Shown piece after piece: positions 16,935-25,159 of a stretch of 64,000 bases of DNA (position 1 is the first letter of the stretch; the number at the start of each line of letters is the position of its first letter). The translations under genes and the position numbers were made by a program. The notes below the pieces were generated by a model that was not told where the DNA came from, ran no database searches, and saw only the letters and a list, made by a program, of their open reading frames with translations. This DNA comes from Candidatus Eremiobacterota bacterium (GTDB taxonomy: Bacteria > Vulcanimicrobiota > Vulcanimicrobiia > Vulcanimicrobiales > Vulcanimicrobiaceae), in contig JAFAYE010000001.1 in assembly GCA_019240525.1 (NCBI GenBank), forward strand, positions 1,089,300 through 1,153,299, in the 5' to 3' direction.

Positions 16935-18713
16935 CTAGTGGTGGGGGACGATGGCCGCCAAGACGCTCTTGATCGAATCCTTGATAACGCTCCCTTCGTC
17001 GGGATCACCTTTCCATAACGCGGAGAAGAGATTGTGCGCTTGTTCGAGCGAGATGTGGGGCGGAAGCTGCGAGATGTTCGGGTCGACGACCGCGTCGAAG
17101 ACCACAGGGCGATCCGACGCTAAGGCCCGTTCCCATGCGGGACCGATCTCCTCTGGTCGCTCGACCCGAATTCCCATCAGCCCGATCGAATCGGCATACT
17201 GCGCGTAGCTGAAGGCTGGAAGGTTCTGCGAGGCATCGTATTTGGGATCGCCGGACTCAACGCGCATTTCCCACGTGACTTGATTCAGATCGGAATTGTT
17301 GAGGACCAAGAAAATTAGCCGCGGATCGCTCCACTCTTTCCAGTATTTCTTAACGGTAAGGAGTTCGGCCATGCCGTTCATCTGCATCGCGCCGTCACCC
17401 GCGCATGCAATCACGACGCGATCGGGATAGGCAAACTTTGCAGCAATCGCATAGGGCACGGCGGAGCCCATTGTCGCAAGGCCTCCGGAAAGCGACGACT
17501 TCATGCCGGCGCGCATTTGAATGTTACGCGCAAACCAATTCGTCGGCGTCCCCGCGTCGCCAGTCAAGATCGTCTTATCGGGAAGCCGTTCGTTGAGTTC
17601 CCAAAATACGAGCTGCGGATTGATCGGGTTTCCCTCGATATGCGCTCGCGCTTCCTCGCCTTCACGCCAACTCGTCCGGCTCTTCACGATGGAATCGCGC
17701 CATGACATATCCGTTTTTTGCTCGAGCAAGGGCAGCAACGCGGCGAGCGTCTCGCGGCTGTCGCCGACCAAATTGATTTCGGTCGGATAACGCAAGCCAA
17801 GGTTACGGGGGTCGATATCGATTTGGATGCCTCGCGCCTGTCCCGGCTTGGGCAAGAACTCCGAATACGGATAACACGTGCCGACCATCAAGAGCGTGTC
17901 GCATCCCGTCATCAGCTCGTAGCTCGGGCGCGTGCCGAGCAGGCCCAAGGTCCCCGTCACAAACGGAACGTCGTCCGGCACGACGTACTTGCCCAGCAAT
18001 GCTTTGGCGATTCCGGCTCCGAGCTTTTCGGCAACGGCGATCACCTCATCGGTTGCATTTGCGGCGCCCTGGCCAACCATTATCGCCACCCGTGACCCTG
18101 CATTGAGCGCGTCGGCCGCTCGCAAAAGATCGCGACGCGCTGGAACCACGACCGGCGCGCTGTACCCGACGCTGCTACTCATTGCGTTGTGCTGGTGCGG
18201 CGGATCCGGAACTGCCTTTTCTTCTTGCAAATCTTTCGGCACGATCACGCAGGCGACGGCTCGCATCCCTGTCGCGGTGCGCACTGCTCGGTCGATAACG
18301 TGGCGTAACGCAGCCGCGCTAGAAACCGTATAGACGTACTCGCTAACGTCCTGCAATAGTACTTGGAGATCAACTTCCTGCTGATACGAACCGCCGAGCG
18401 CCGTTGTCGCCGCTTGGCCGACGATAGCAACGACCGGAGCATGATCCATTTTGGCGTCGTAGAGACCGTTGAGCAAGTGAATCGCGCCTGGCCCGGAGGT
18501 CGCTAGGCAGATGCCGGTTTCTCCGGTAAACTTCGCGTGCGCGCACGCCATGAACGCTGCCATCTCTTCATGGCGAACCTGGATGAACCGCAGTTTATCG
18601 CCGATGCGATCGAATGCTCCGAGGATCCCGTTAATGCCGTCACCCGGGTACCCGTAGACGCGATAAAATCCCCACTCCACGAGTCGCTCGAGGAGGAAAT
18701 CACTGTTTGTCAA
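16935..18713 (-). CDS. TPP-dependent pyruvate oxidase/acetolactate synthase-family enzyme
   Basis: About 592 aa of the three-domain POX/AHAS fold. The N-terminal pyrimidine-binding domain has YGYPGDGINGILGAFD, the catalytic Glu region IQVRHEEMAAFMACAHAKFT and LATSGPGAIHLLNGLYDAK. The central domain has AIMVGQGAANATDEV. The C-terminal PP-binding domain has GDGAMQMNGMAELLTVKKY ending in LNNSDLNQVTWE, the GDG...NN metal/TPP motif. It resembles stand-alone thiamine-requiring enzymes close to PoxB (pyruvate to acetate plus CO2 with a quinone) more than IlvB; no IlvN-like small subunit is adjacent. The start is probably the TTG at 18713 (AAAGG 10 nt upstream, MTNSDFLLERL); another in-frame TTG lies at 18770. 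Electron acceptor and substrate are inferred. Confidence 0.85.
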   Translation of the reverse strand: MTNSDFLLERLVEWGFYRVYGYPGDGINGILGAFDRIGDKLRFIQVRHEEMAAFMACAHAKFTGETGICLATSGPGAIHLLNGLYDAKMDHAPVVAIVGQAATTALGGSYQQEVDLQVLLQDVSEYVYTVSSAAALRHVIDRAVRTATGMRAVACVIVPKDLQEEKAVPDPPHQHNAMSSSVGYSAPVVVPARRDLLRAADALNAGSRVAIMVGQGAANATDEVIAVAEKLGAGIAKALLGKYVVPDDVPFVTGTLGLLGTRPSYELMTGCDTLLMVGTCYPYSEFLPKPGQARGIQIDIDPRNLGLRYPTEINLVGDSRETLAALLPLLEQKTDMSWRDSIVKSRTSWREGEEARAHIEGNPINPQLVFWELNERLPDKTILTGDAGTPTNWFARNIQMRAGMKSSLSGGLATMGSAVPYAIAAKFAYPDRVVIACAGDGAMQMNGMAELLTVKKYWKEWSDPRLIFLVLNNSDLNQVTWEMRVESGDPKYDASQNLPAFSYAQYADSIGLMGIRVERPEEIGPAWERALASDRPVVFDAVVDPNISQLPPHISLEQAHNLFSALWKGDPDEGSVIKDSIKSVLAAIVPHH

Positions 18714-18795
18714 GTCTGATCTGCCTTTCGCCGCAGGCGCGCCGGCCGTTGAACCGCGACCGCAAGCCAACCGTCATGTTCTTACCCGAAGCGAC

Positions 18796-18817
18796 GCCTC
18801 CTTATCGCTCCGGAGGC
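18796..18817 (-). terminator. Hairpin after the TonB receptor gene
   Basis: GCCTCC and GGAGGC form a perfect 6-bp stem with a 10-nt loop, 25 nt downstream of the TonB receptor stop and upstream of the TPP enzyme. It lacks a U-tract. It may end the receptor transcript or act in the leader of the next gene. Confidence 0.35.
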
Positions 18818-18842
18818 TTTCCACGGCTCGCTGCCGACGAGT

Positions 18843-21146
18843 CTACATGTGGAGAACCCAAGTGACGCGGAGCGTTCGTTTTTCACCCGGGTGAAAAACG
18901 TAATCGTTCACTCCTGCGCCTCCAAGGGCCGGATTGACGGCCGCGTTTTTCGCGAACGCCGGATTGGCGGCATCTTGAGGGAGCCACGATTGGTAGTAAT
19001 ATTCGACGTCATTGGTTTGCGCGTTGAAGATGTTGAAAACGTCCGCCACGAGATCGTAGCCCCGATGCGTCTTCCAAGTTCCCTGCGCGTTATACGTTAC
19101 CGACGCTGCGGAAACCGCATCGCCCGCCTGATCGAGAACCCGCGGCCCAAAATACCGCAGGCGCAGGCTCGCCGCGAAGTCGGGTTTGTCGACGGTGATG
19201 CCGGCCGCCGTAACCACGTTGATTGACTCGGGAACGTAGGTGCCGAGTCCCTCGGGGTTATTGAGAAACCGCGCGTTTGACGTAGCGATGTCGGCGTCAA
19301 AGGTCAACCATGGACGAGGCTGATAGAAGTTCGCGAACTCGATGCCGCGCCGCATCGTCGGACCGCCGGCCGACGTGACGCCCGCATCGCCGTCGAAGAC
19401 GAGCTCCGAGTTAAGGTGCAACTGCCATAGCGAGATCGTGCTATTGAGGCCGCCACGCGAGTAGCGAAATCCGAACTCGAGCCCAACCGCGCGCACCAAG
19501 GGCGTGTTCTGGAGAACGGACTGCCCAAGCGCGTTGTACGGCGCTTGGGTCTGCGGGTCGAGCGTGTCAGTGACGCCGCGCGCGTCATTGCTGTGAAAAC
19601 TCTCGCCCCAATCGGCATAGAGCTCTTGATGCGGCGAAAGCGTATAGCCCGCGGTGAACTTTGGGCTGACGATTCCTGAATTCACTCGACCCGAGTCTGC
19701 CGAAACGCTGTCGCCGACATTGATCCCATATTGGTCCGCCCGAAGTCCGGGGGTCAGTTGCAATCGCGAACCGACGCGTATCAAACTCTGCACCCACGCG
19801 TAGGCGTCGCGCTCGACGACGTGCGCGAGGCTGAGGGTACCATCCGGGTATGGGATTTGGTCGTGAACGAGAAAGAGGCCGACCGTTGGTATGTTATCGT
19901 TGCGAACCCCAACTCCGGCCGTGGTTGTCACGTTGCCGGCGGAGGCGAAGGTACGCGAAGCGTTGATGCCCGAGACAAACCGGCGGTCGAGCTGTTCTCG
20001 CTGGTCGCCGCAAGCGAAAACAAACGATACGGGCGTCACTGAATGCGCCGGCGCGCGCGACGCGCCGGGCACGTCGTTCGCCGGGCAATACGAGATATAG
20101 GCCGGCACATGCGTGGGTCCTGGATTGCAAGTCGTATACCCCGCAACGCACGTGATCGGGTTGCGCGTTACGTTATAGTAATCGGTCGCGTCGTCGAGAT
20201 AGTAGGTGAAATCCGAGAACAGATTCAGGTACTGTTGAAATCCAAACGCATTCACTTGCGTAACTCCGTTCGGGTCCGTACGCTGCCACTGGCTCGCTAG
20301 AGAGTATCGAGATGTCGTACCGCCGTCCCATGGGTCAATCAGGCCGTAGGGACTCAGCGTTCCGTCGCTGACCAGACGCTGCGGTATCTGGTCGCTCGAT
20401 TGAAACGTGCCATGATACCCCATAGCGGTGACGCTGAAATCGGAGTTTTCGGTCGACTGGCTCCATTTGAGTACGGCGTTATACTTCGCATACTCGTCGG
20501 GACGTTGGAAGGAGCCGTTATCGTGGTAGAGTTGAAACGCATAAAGAATATTACCGGCGCCGGCGCGCGGCGATGCGGCGACAAGCATACTACTGTAGCC
20601 GTAGGTACCGAGTCCGAACTCCGTAATCGGTGCGTTCAGTGTATTCTTGTAATACAACGTATACGCTCCGGCAGTCGAAAAATCGCCGGTCGGCGCGTAA
20701 TAAGGCCCTTTTTGATAGTCGACGTAGCTTACGAGTTCGGGGATGAGCCAATTGATGTCAGAGTAGCCTTGGCCATGGGCGTGAGTGGGAAGGTTGATCG
20801 GCGTTCCTGCGATTGTGCTTTCCAGATCGGTGCCGTGATCAAGTTGGAAGCCGCGCAGGTAGTATTGATTGGCCTTTCCTTCGCCACTGTGCTGACTGAT
20901 CAAAAGGCTGGGGATCGCTTCGAGGATCTCGCCCGGACGTAAGAACGGTCGCGTCTTGATCTGCTCCTGATCGATCGTACCGACCGATGCCGCCGCTACC
21001 TTGCCGACGAGATTCTGGTTGCGCCCGCGTGAGGTGACGTGGCCGATCGTCTTGTATGCGCGTGCATATTTCCGGGCCGGCTTTGCCGAGGGCCCAGGGC
21101 TTGGCGTGGGCGCCAGGGCAACGCTAAAGACCAGGGCTGCCAGCAT
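18843..21146 (-). CDS. TonB-dependent outer-membrane receptor
   Basis: A 767-aa receptor for energised uptake across the outer membrane. After a short hydrophobic signal (MLAALVFSVALAPTPSPGPS) comes a plug domain with TRPFLRPGEILEAIPSLLI, QYYLRGFQLDHGTDLE, DINWLIPELVSYVDYQKGP and GDFSTAGAYTLYYKNTL. The rest is beta-barrel, with typical aromatic strand ends (ELYADWGESFHSNDARG, ITVDKPDFAASLRLRYFG) and a last strand GEKRTLRVTWVLHM. The signal peptide lacks a basic N-region, which is unusual, but an in-frame stop lies just upstream so there is no better start. The cargo is unknown; no carboxypeptidase-like N-domain is present. The thioredoxin-like gene 87 bp upstream on the same strand may be co-expressed. 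The receptor is strong evidence for an outer membrane. Confidence 0.92.
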   Translation of the reverse strand: MLAALVFSVALAPTPSPGPSAKPARKYARAYKTIGHVTSRGRNQNLVGKVAAASVGTIDQEQIKTRPFLRPGEILEAIPSLLISQHSGEGKANQYYLRGFQLDHGTDLESTIAGTPINLPTHAHGQGYSDINWLIPELVSYVDYQKGPYYAPTGDFSTAGAYTLYYKNTLNAPITEFGLGTYGYSSMLVAASPRAGAGNILYAFQLYHDNGSFQRPDEYAKYNAVLKWSQSTENSDFSVTAMGYHGTFQSSDQIPQRLVSDGTLSPYGLIDPWDGGTTSRYSLASQWQRTDPNGVTQVNAFGFQQYLNLFSDFTYYLDDATDYYNVTRNPITCVAGYTTCNPGPTHVPAYISYCPANDVPGASRAPAHSVTPVSFVFACGDQREQLDRRFVSGINASRTFASAGNVTTTAGVGVRNDNIPTVGLFLVHDQIPYPDGTLSLAHVVERDAYAWVQSLIRVGSRLQLTPGLRADQYGINVGDSVSADSGRVNSGIVSPKFTAGYTLSPHQELYADWGESFHSNDARGVTDTLDPQTQAPYNALGQSVLQNTPLVRAVGLEFGFRYSRGGLNSTISLWQLHLNSELVFDGDAGVTSAGGPTMRRGIEFANFYQPRPWLTFDADIATSNARFLNNPEGLGTYVPESINVVTAAGITVDKPDFAASLRLRYFGPRVLDQAGDAVSAASVTYNAQGTWKTHRGYDLVADVFNIFNAQTNDVEYYYQSWLPQDAANPAFAKNAAVNPALGGAGVNDYVFHPGEKRTLRVTWVLHM

Positions 21147-21233
21147 CGTCGTTGAGTCAAACGGTAGCGACCGTCAAATGGATTGACTTCGCGGGTCTTT
21201 TGCCGCTCGAGGCGTGCCTGCGCACGGCAAGAG

Positions 21234-21701
21234 TTAGCGTTCAGCCACCAGTTCGCGAACGCTAGTAGCGACGAGTTCGTCCTGACCTTCCCCGATGAAT
21301 GTTTTGCGCAGTTTCCCATGCCGGTCGAAAAGCAGCTGCGTGGGCCAGTACTGGATCCCATACGTGCGCCATAGGCCGAAAGAATTATCGAGAACAACGG
21401 GCCATGTGATGCCTTGCGCCGCCAGATTTTGGACGACGTTTGCACGCACCCGTTCGTAGGGAGTTTCGGGGCTGTGAATCCCGATGATGGTTAGCTCTGC
21501 GGGCGGAATTGCGGCGCGCAACCGCCGCAATTCTGGAACGACGTGCTTGCAATTGATGCAATCGAACGTAAAAACGTCGATCAGAACGACCTTTCCCGCG
21601 AGATCGCGGCCGTGCGGCGCCGGCCCTATCCAATCCGAAGCGCGCAAGAGCGGAACAAAGATGCTGTTTGCCGCGAGTGCCGCGGCCAGAATGAGGTGCA
21701 T
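21234..21701 (-). CDS. TlpA-like exported thioredoxin-fold protein
   Basis: A 155-aa protein with an N-terminal hydrophobic segment (LILAAALAANSIFVPLL) and a thioredoxin/AhpC-TSA-like fold: GKVVLIDVFTFDCINCKHV, ELTIIGIHSPETPYE, ITWPVVLDNSFGLWRTYGIQ and YWPTQLLFDRHGKL. The redox pair is C48-INC-51, and the cis-Pro is in YWPT. The layout matches the periplasmic domain of DipZ/TlpA-type proteins, which reduce disulfides in exported or cytochrome-related proteins. It precedes the TonB receptor gene on the same strand (87 bp). The partner reductase is not in the window. Fold and active site are clear; the physiological partner is not. Confidence 0.88.
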   Translation of the reverse strand: MHLILAAALAANSIFVPLLRASDWIGPAPHGRDLAGKVVLIDVFTFDCINCKHVVPELRRLRAAIPPAELTIIGIHSPETPYERVRANVVQNLAAQGITWPVVLDNSFGLWRTYGIQYWPTQLLFDRHGKLRKTFIGEGQDELVATSVRELVAER

Positions 21702-21761
21702 GCTCTTAATACGCCGGCGACGATGCGGCGGATGAAAAGGGGGAGGGCGTACGAAAGTTAC

Positions 21762-22751
21762 TTAGTTCGGTACGCCCACGAATCCGTGCTGCACGTTGCT
21801 CGCATCGACATAGTAACCGCTGATGTCGCCGTTGTCGTTGATACCGGTGACGACTGTTCCGTTCGCAGCGTTGGTTTCGTCAATGCTCTGCCAAACCTGT
21901 TGGCTCGGGCTCTCGGTCGGACCGGTCAAAATGAATCCGTGATTGACGCCGTGCGAGTCCTGATAGTATCCGGCGATTTGATCGCTGGAGTTGATCGCGA
22001 GCGCTTCGGTCAACACGGCGCCGGGATATGCGACCGTATAGTACGATCCAACGCGCTCGAAGAAACCGATGGTTTGGCTCGAAGTTTTTTCCCAGCCGGC
22101 CACATCGTTGACCGCGTTGATTCCGGTCGCCTCCCCGCTTTTCATTCCGGCCGGCTTGAGTCCGGTGAACTTCTTGTTGGGAATATCGATCACGATCGGG
22201 ATGTTACCTCCCGATCCGGTCGTATAGAAGCCGACGGCAAAATCCGAATTGTTGATACCAAGGATTTCGGTAGCGGCCCCGTTGCCGGTACCCTCTTTGC
22301 GATCCTTGAAGAGCGACATGAGGCCGTTGAAGATCACGAACCCCCACGTTCCACGCAGTTGCGGCGGTCCGACGACGTAGCCGGCGATGATCGGCGTGGT
22401 CGAACTGCTGGAGATGCTTGTTGCAACGGTCGCCACGGAGCCAAAGTCCGTTATCGACGCGAAGCTTCCGTAGGGAGGCGTCGCGCTATAGCCGACGGAG
22501 AGGCCGCTCACGCCGGTTCCGGCCGCTCCGACGATTTCACTCGAGTTATTGATTCCATTCACCGCATTGGTGGTGAGTCCGGTCTCGTCAACGGTTTGAT
22601 ACGTATACGTGACCGCCGCCGAACGAACCAACGACCGGACTGCGTGCCCCTGCGGCAACAGGTTCGACGATGAGAACGATGAGCCGGCGCCGCTGCATGA
22701 CGACAATGCGACGCCGCACAAGAGTAGGCTAGGGAGTCGCCACGAATCCAT
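21762..22751 (-). CDS. HAF-repeat extracellular lipoprotein (copy 1)
   Basis: A 329-aa lipoprotein. I use the ATG at 22751 (GGGAG 7 nt upstream) rather than the in-frame ATG at 22769. The signal ends in GVALSSC. The mature part repeats the HAF-family pattern of GIN..G.IVG.Y: AVNGINNSSEIVGAAG, EILGINNSDFAVGFYT, ATGINAVNDVAGWEK, ALAINSSDQIAGYYQDSHG and VTGINDNGDISGYYVD. Each unit probably forms a propeller blade. It ends with VQHGFVGVPN. Its coding sequence overlaps the end of the upstream paralogue by 23 bp, so the two are one transcript and may be translationally coupled. Function of HAF proteins is not established. Confidence 0.85.
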   Translation of the reverse strand: MDSWRLPSLLLCGVALSSCSGAGSSFSSSNLLPQGHAVRSLVRSAAVTYTYQTVDETGLTTNAVNGINNSSEIVGAAGTGVSGLSVGYSATPPYGSFASITDFGSVATVATSISSSSTTPIIAGYVVGPPQLRGTWGFVIFNGLMSLFKDRKEGTGNGAATEILGINNSDFAVGFYTTGSGGNIPIVIDIPNKKFTGLKPAGMKSGEATGINAVNDVAGWEKTSSQTIGFFERVGSYYTVAYPGAVLTEALAINSSDQIAGYYQDSHGVNHGFILTGPTESPSQQVWQSIDETNAANGTVVTGINDNGDISGYYVDASNVQHGFVGVPN

Positions 22752-23766
22752 GTTGGACTCCCTTTCCATCGACGTAATAGCCGCAGATGTCGTCGTGGTT
22801 GTTGATGCCCGTCACCCACGTGCCACCCTCAGCATTCGGATCGTCGATCTTCTGCCAAAACTGCGCGCCGCTGCCCTTAGTTGGACCGATCAGCATGAAT
22901 CCGTGCGTGTCGCCACTACGGTCGACATAATTGCCCACGACCTCATCCTGCCAGTTCAGGCTCAGAGCTTTCGTTTGCGTCGAGCCCGGATACGAGAGCG
23001 GATAATACGTGCCCGTCTGCAGGAAAAAGCTTGAGGCACTGACCGAGCCCGAAGTGGTTTCCCAGCCGACGATGTTGCCTTTCCCGTCAATGCCCGTCGC
23101 ATACGAGTTCTGCGCTTCCGGAGGGGTGAGATCGGTATAGGTTTCGGTCGGCACCGCAAGCTCGAAGGCGACGCTGACGCCGGTGCTGTTGGTATAGAAG
23201 CCAACGGCCTGCTCGGAGTCGTTGATGCCTAAAATCTCGGTAATCGCGTTATTGCCGGTACCTTCATTGGGATCTTCCAGAAGCGTCCAAAGCCCTTGGA
23301 TCCTGACGAAACCCCAGGTGCCGCCCAAATTGTTGGGGTCGATCACGTACCCTGCAACGATCTTATTGCTCGATAGGCTCGTCGCCACGGTGCCCTGAGC
23401 GCCCGGGTCGTTCTCGCTGCGAAACTTCGTGTACGGCGGTTGCGACGTGTACGTCTCGGGGATGCTGCTGCCTTCTCCGCCGCCGTAGATTCCGACGATC
23501 TTGGAGAGCTGGTTGATTCCCGTCACCGCATTGGTCTCGGAGTTGGGATCGTCAACCGTTGTGAACTTAAATGGAATCGGCGTCGACGATGCCACCGTGT
23601 GAGCGATACGTTGAGATGTCCGTAACGCACTTTGCGAGGTCGGCGGAAGTCCGCCGGTCGGCCCGACCGTTGAAGCCGGGCCGCTACAGGCGGCCGCGGC
23701 GAGAACGCATAGACCGATCAACAGTGCTGATGCGTGTGGGGATTTGAAGATAGATGTGCAGTTCAT
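22729..23766 (-). CDS. HAF-repeat extracellular lipoprotein (copy 2)
   Basis: A 345-aa lipoprotein with signal SALLIGLCVLAAAACSG and AGGAG 7 nt before the ATG. It is a close paralogue of its downstream neighbour and of 26276-27256: all three share a blade like GTWGFVRIQGLWTLLEDP, then GTGNNAITEILGINDSEQAV, a YPGSTQTKALSLN-like blade, and a C-terminal GVQHGFVA ending. Repeats of the type TGINQLSKIVGIYGG and TGIDGKGNIVGWET run through the sequence. Tandem position and a 23-bp overlap with copy 1 indicate local duplication. A possible operator palindrome (GTTAAC-GC-GTTAAC) lies 138 bp upstream. Surface or secreted location is inferred from the lipobox. Confidence 0.87.
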   Translation of the reverse strand: MNCTSIFKSPHASALLIGLCVLAAAACSGPASTVGPTGGLPPTSQSALRTSQRIAHTVASSTPIPFKFTTVDDPNSETNAVTGINQLSKIVGIYGGGEGSSIPETYTSQPPYTKFRSENDPGAQGTVATSLSSNKIVAGYVIDPNNLGGTWGFVRIQGLWTLLEDPNEGTGNNAITEILGINDSEQAVGFYTNSTGVSVAFELAVPTETYTDLTPPEAQNSYATGIDGKGNIVGWETTSGSVSASSFFLQTGTYYPLSYPGSTQTKALSLNWQDEVVGNYVDRSGDTHGFMLIGPTKGSGAQFWQKIDDPNAEGGTWVTGINNHDDICGYYVDGKGVQHGFVATP

Positions 23767-23903
23767 GGAATTCTCCTAAACTACGTAGAGAAGGCCCCAC
23801 TGAGGCTTTCTAGTAAATTGTTCATCCATAATGGCACCGCGCGGTAAGACTTACAAGGAAAAAGCGGCGCCGTGCCGCGACTCTAACTCAACGTCTCGAT
23901 CTC

Positions 23904-23917
23904 GTTAACGCGTTAAC
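23904..23917. promoter_or_regulatory. Perfect 14-bp palindrome in the longest gene-poor stretch
   Basis: GTTAACGCGTTAAC is a perfect palindrome. It lies between the HAF operon (minus, starting at 23766) and the small plus-strand ORF at 23980. The surrounding stretch 23767-24107 otherwise holds only that small ORF. The symmetry suggests a dimeric repressor site for the HAF promoter, but a 14-bp palindrome can also arise by chance. Confidence 0.4.
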
Positions 23918-23979
23918 AAGGGCCCTCGCCTCCGGGCCTGGGCTGAGGAATTGTTCGCGAGACTGGGTACCAGAGCGCT

Positions 23980-24111
23980 ATGGATGAAAACAACGAGCGC
24001 CGAGACGGAGTTGATGACGCCGACGACACCGGACTGATCGCCGGTGAGGAGCTGATCACCCGAGCAGAAACGTTGCTTCCGCTCGAGCGCCTTCGAGAAG
24101 ACGAGCCTTAG
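23980..24111 (+). CDS. Possible 43-aa acidic protein
   Basis: An ATG-to-TAG frame encoding 43 residues, very acidic (DENNERRDGVDDADDTG, then GEELITRAETLLPLERLRED). It has no signal peptide or membrane segment, and no good Shine-Dalgarno site is visible. Its stop overlaps the stop of the convergent uppS gene. The balanced composition and amphipathic C-terminal half (LITRAETLLPLERL) look protein-like. A chance ORF in GC-rich DNA remains quite possible. Confidence 0.4.
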   Translation: MDENNERRDGVDDADDTGLIAGEELITRAETLLPLERLREDEP

Positions 24112-24800
24112 GTGCCGTAACGGCGGCGGCGTGCTCTAAAATCCGTCAGCGCCGCATTGAGGTGGCGTTCGTCGAAGTCGGGCCAATAGATCGGCGTGGC
24201 CCAGAACTCGGCGTAAGCGGATTGAAACAAGAGGAAGTTCGATAACCGCAATTCGCCGCCGGTTCGCACGATGAGGTCGGGGTCCGGCAATCCCGCGGTA
24301 TAGAGGCGGCTCGCGAGCGCGCCTTCATCGATCGACGAAACATCGCGTGCGCCGCTGCGCACTTCTTCGGCGAGCGAGCGTACCGCGTCGCCGATTTCGC
24401 GACGTCCGCCGTAGTCGATCGCGAGATTGAGCACGATGCCGCCATTCTGCGACGTTTCGGCGGCCAGCCGTTCGAGCGCGATCCGCGTGCTCGCGGGCAG
24501 ACGCTCCCTGCGACCGCAAAGGCGCACGCGGACACCATCTCGCGCTAGCCGGCGCAGCTCGCCGCGCGCGGCACGCGTGCACAGGCGCATCAAGAGACCA
24601 ACTTCGCGCGCCGGGCGATCCCAATTCTCCTCCGAGAACGCATATGCCGTGACGACGCGCACGCCGGCGGCGCCGGCGGCGCGAACGATGCGGCGAAGTG
24701 CCGCAATCCCGCGACGATATCCGTACGCCAGCGGCAAGCCGCGCTGCGCCGCCCACCTCCGATTGCCGTCCATAATAATCGCGACGTGTTGCGGCGTCAC
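24108..24800 (-). CDS. uppS: Undecaprenyl diphosphate synthase
   Basis: A 230-aa cis-prenyltransferase that adds isopentenyl units to farnesyl diphosphate to make the C55 lipid carrier for peptidoglycan and other wall glycans. Signature blocks are complete: HVAIIMDGNRRWA with catalytic Asp11, GYRRGIAALRRIV, TAYAFSEENWDRP, LNLAIDYGGRREI and the IPP-binding region RTGGELRLSNFLLFQSAYAE. The length is typical. Its ATG overlaps the stop of the winged-helix regulator gene (ATGA), so it is the third gene of a coupled operon that starts at 25755. UppS usually sits with cdsA, dxr and frr; here it sits with a regulator and an unrelated membrane protein. A second cis-prenyltransferase elsewhere in the genome is possible, so this may be an additional copy. 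Confidence 0.95.
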   Translation of the reverse strand: MTPQHVAIIMDGNRRWAAQRGLPLAYGYRRGIAALRRIVRAAGAAGVRVVTAYAFSEENWDRPAREVGLLMRLCTRAARGELRRLARDGVRVRLCGRRERLPASTRIALERLAAETSQNGGIVLNLAIDYGGRREIGDAVRSLAEEVRSGARDVSSIDEGALASRLYTAGLPDPDLIVRTGGELRLSNFLLFQSAYAEFWATPIYWPDFDERHLNAALTDFRARRRRYGT

Positions 24801-25159
24801 GTCGTGGCCAATCGGCGCCGTGCGGCGGGCTCTTTCGCCCGGTCGTGAACGTCGCGGACGACGGCTTCGAGTTCGTCGACGTAGGCGAGAAAGCGCACGC
24901 GTCCGCGTTTGGTGATGCGATAGACCGTTTGCGGTCGGCCGGAACCCCGCTGCTTTTCAACCGCGACGATGCCGAGATCGGTCAGGGCGTGAACGTGCCG
25001 ATTGAGGTTGCCGTCGGAGAGATCGCAAGCAGCGGCGAGTTCGGTAAAGCTCAATCCGCTGGGATGGGCGATCAAACACGTGCAAATCGCCAACCGGCCG
25101 CGTTCGTGAAAAATTCGCTCCAAGCCGGGATAGGAGAACGGCGCTTGCATCTCGCTCAC
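24797..25159 (-). CDS. Small winged-helix regulator (PF13601/HTH_34-like)
   Basis: A 120-aa DNA-binding protein that is nearly all one winged helix: FSYPGLERIFHERGRLAICT, LSFTELAAACDLSDGNLNRH (the recognition-helix region), LTDLGIVAVEKQRG and TVYRITKRGRVRFLAYVDEL. This matches the short MarR/ArsR-like group whose members typically sense through a partner or a bound metabolite. The start is the GTG at 25159: GGGAG lies 8 nt upstream and the GTGA overlaps the stop of the upstream membrane-protein gene. The downstream overlap is with uppS. Two ACTTTGT-N3-ACAAAGT sites just upstream of the operon are the obvious candidates for its own binding sites, which would make the operon autoregulated. The ligand is unknown. 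Confidence 0.9.
   Translation of the reverse strand: MSEMQAPFSYPGLERIFHERGRLAICTCLIAHPSGLSFTELAAACDLSDGNLNRHVHALTDLGIVAVEKQRGSGRPQTVYRITKRGRVRFLAYVDELEAVVRDVHDRAKEPAARRRLATT

Noticed and set aside
18714-18777. Short upstream ORF (ATG 18777) before the TPP enzyme
   Set aside because: About 25 codons, the AAGGAGG upstream is 19 nt away, and the frame has no recognisable leader-peptide signal.
21543-22673. 376-aa plus-strand open frame
   Set aside because: Antisense to the HAF lipoprotein copy 1, with Arg/Asp/Gly-rich low-information sequence and no RBS.
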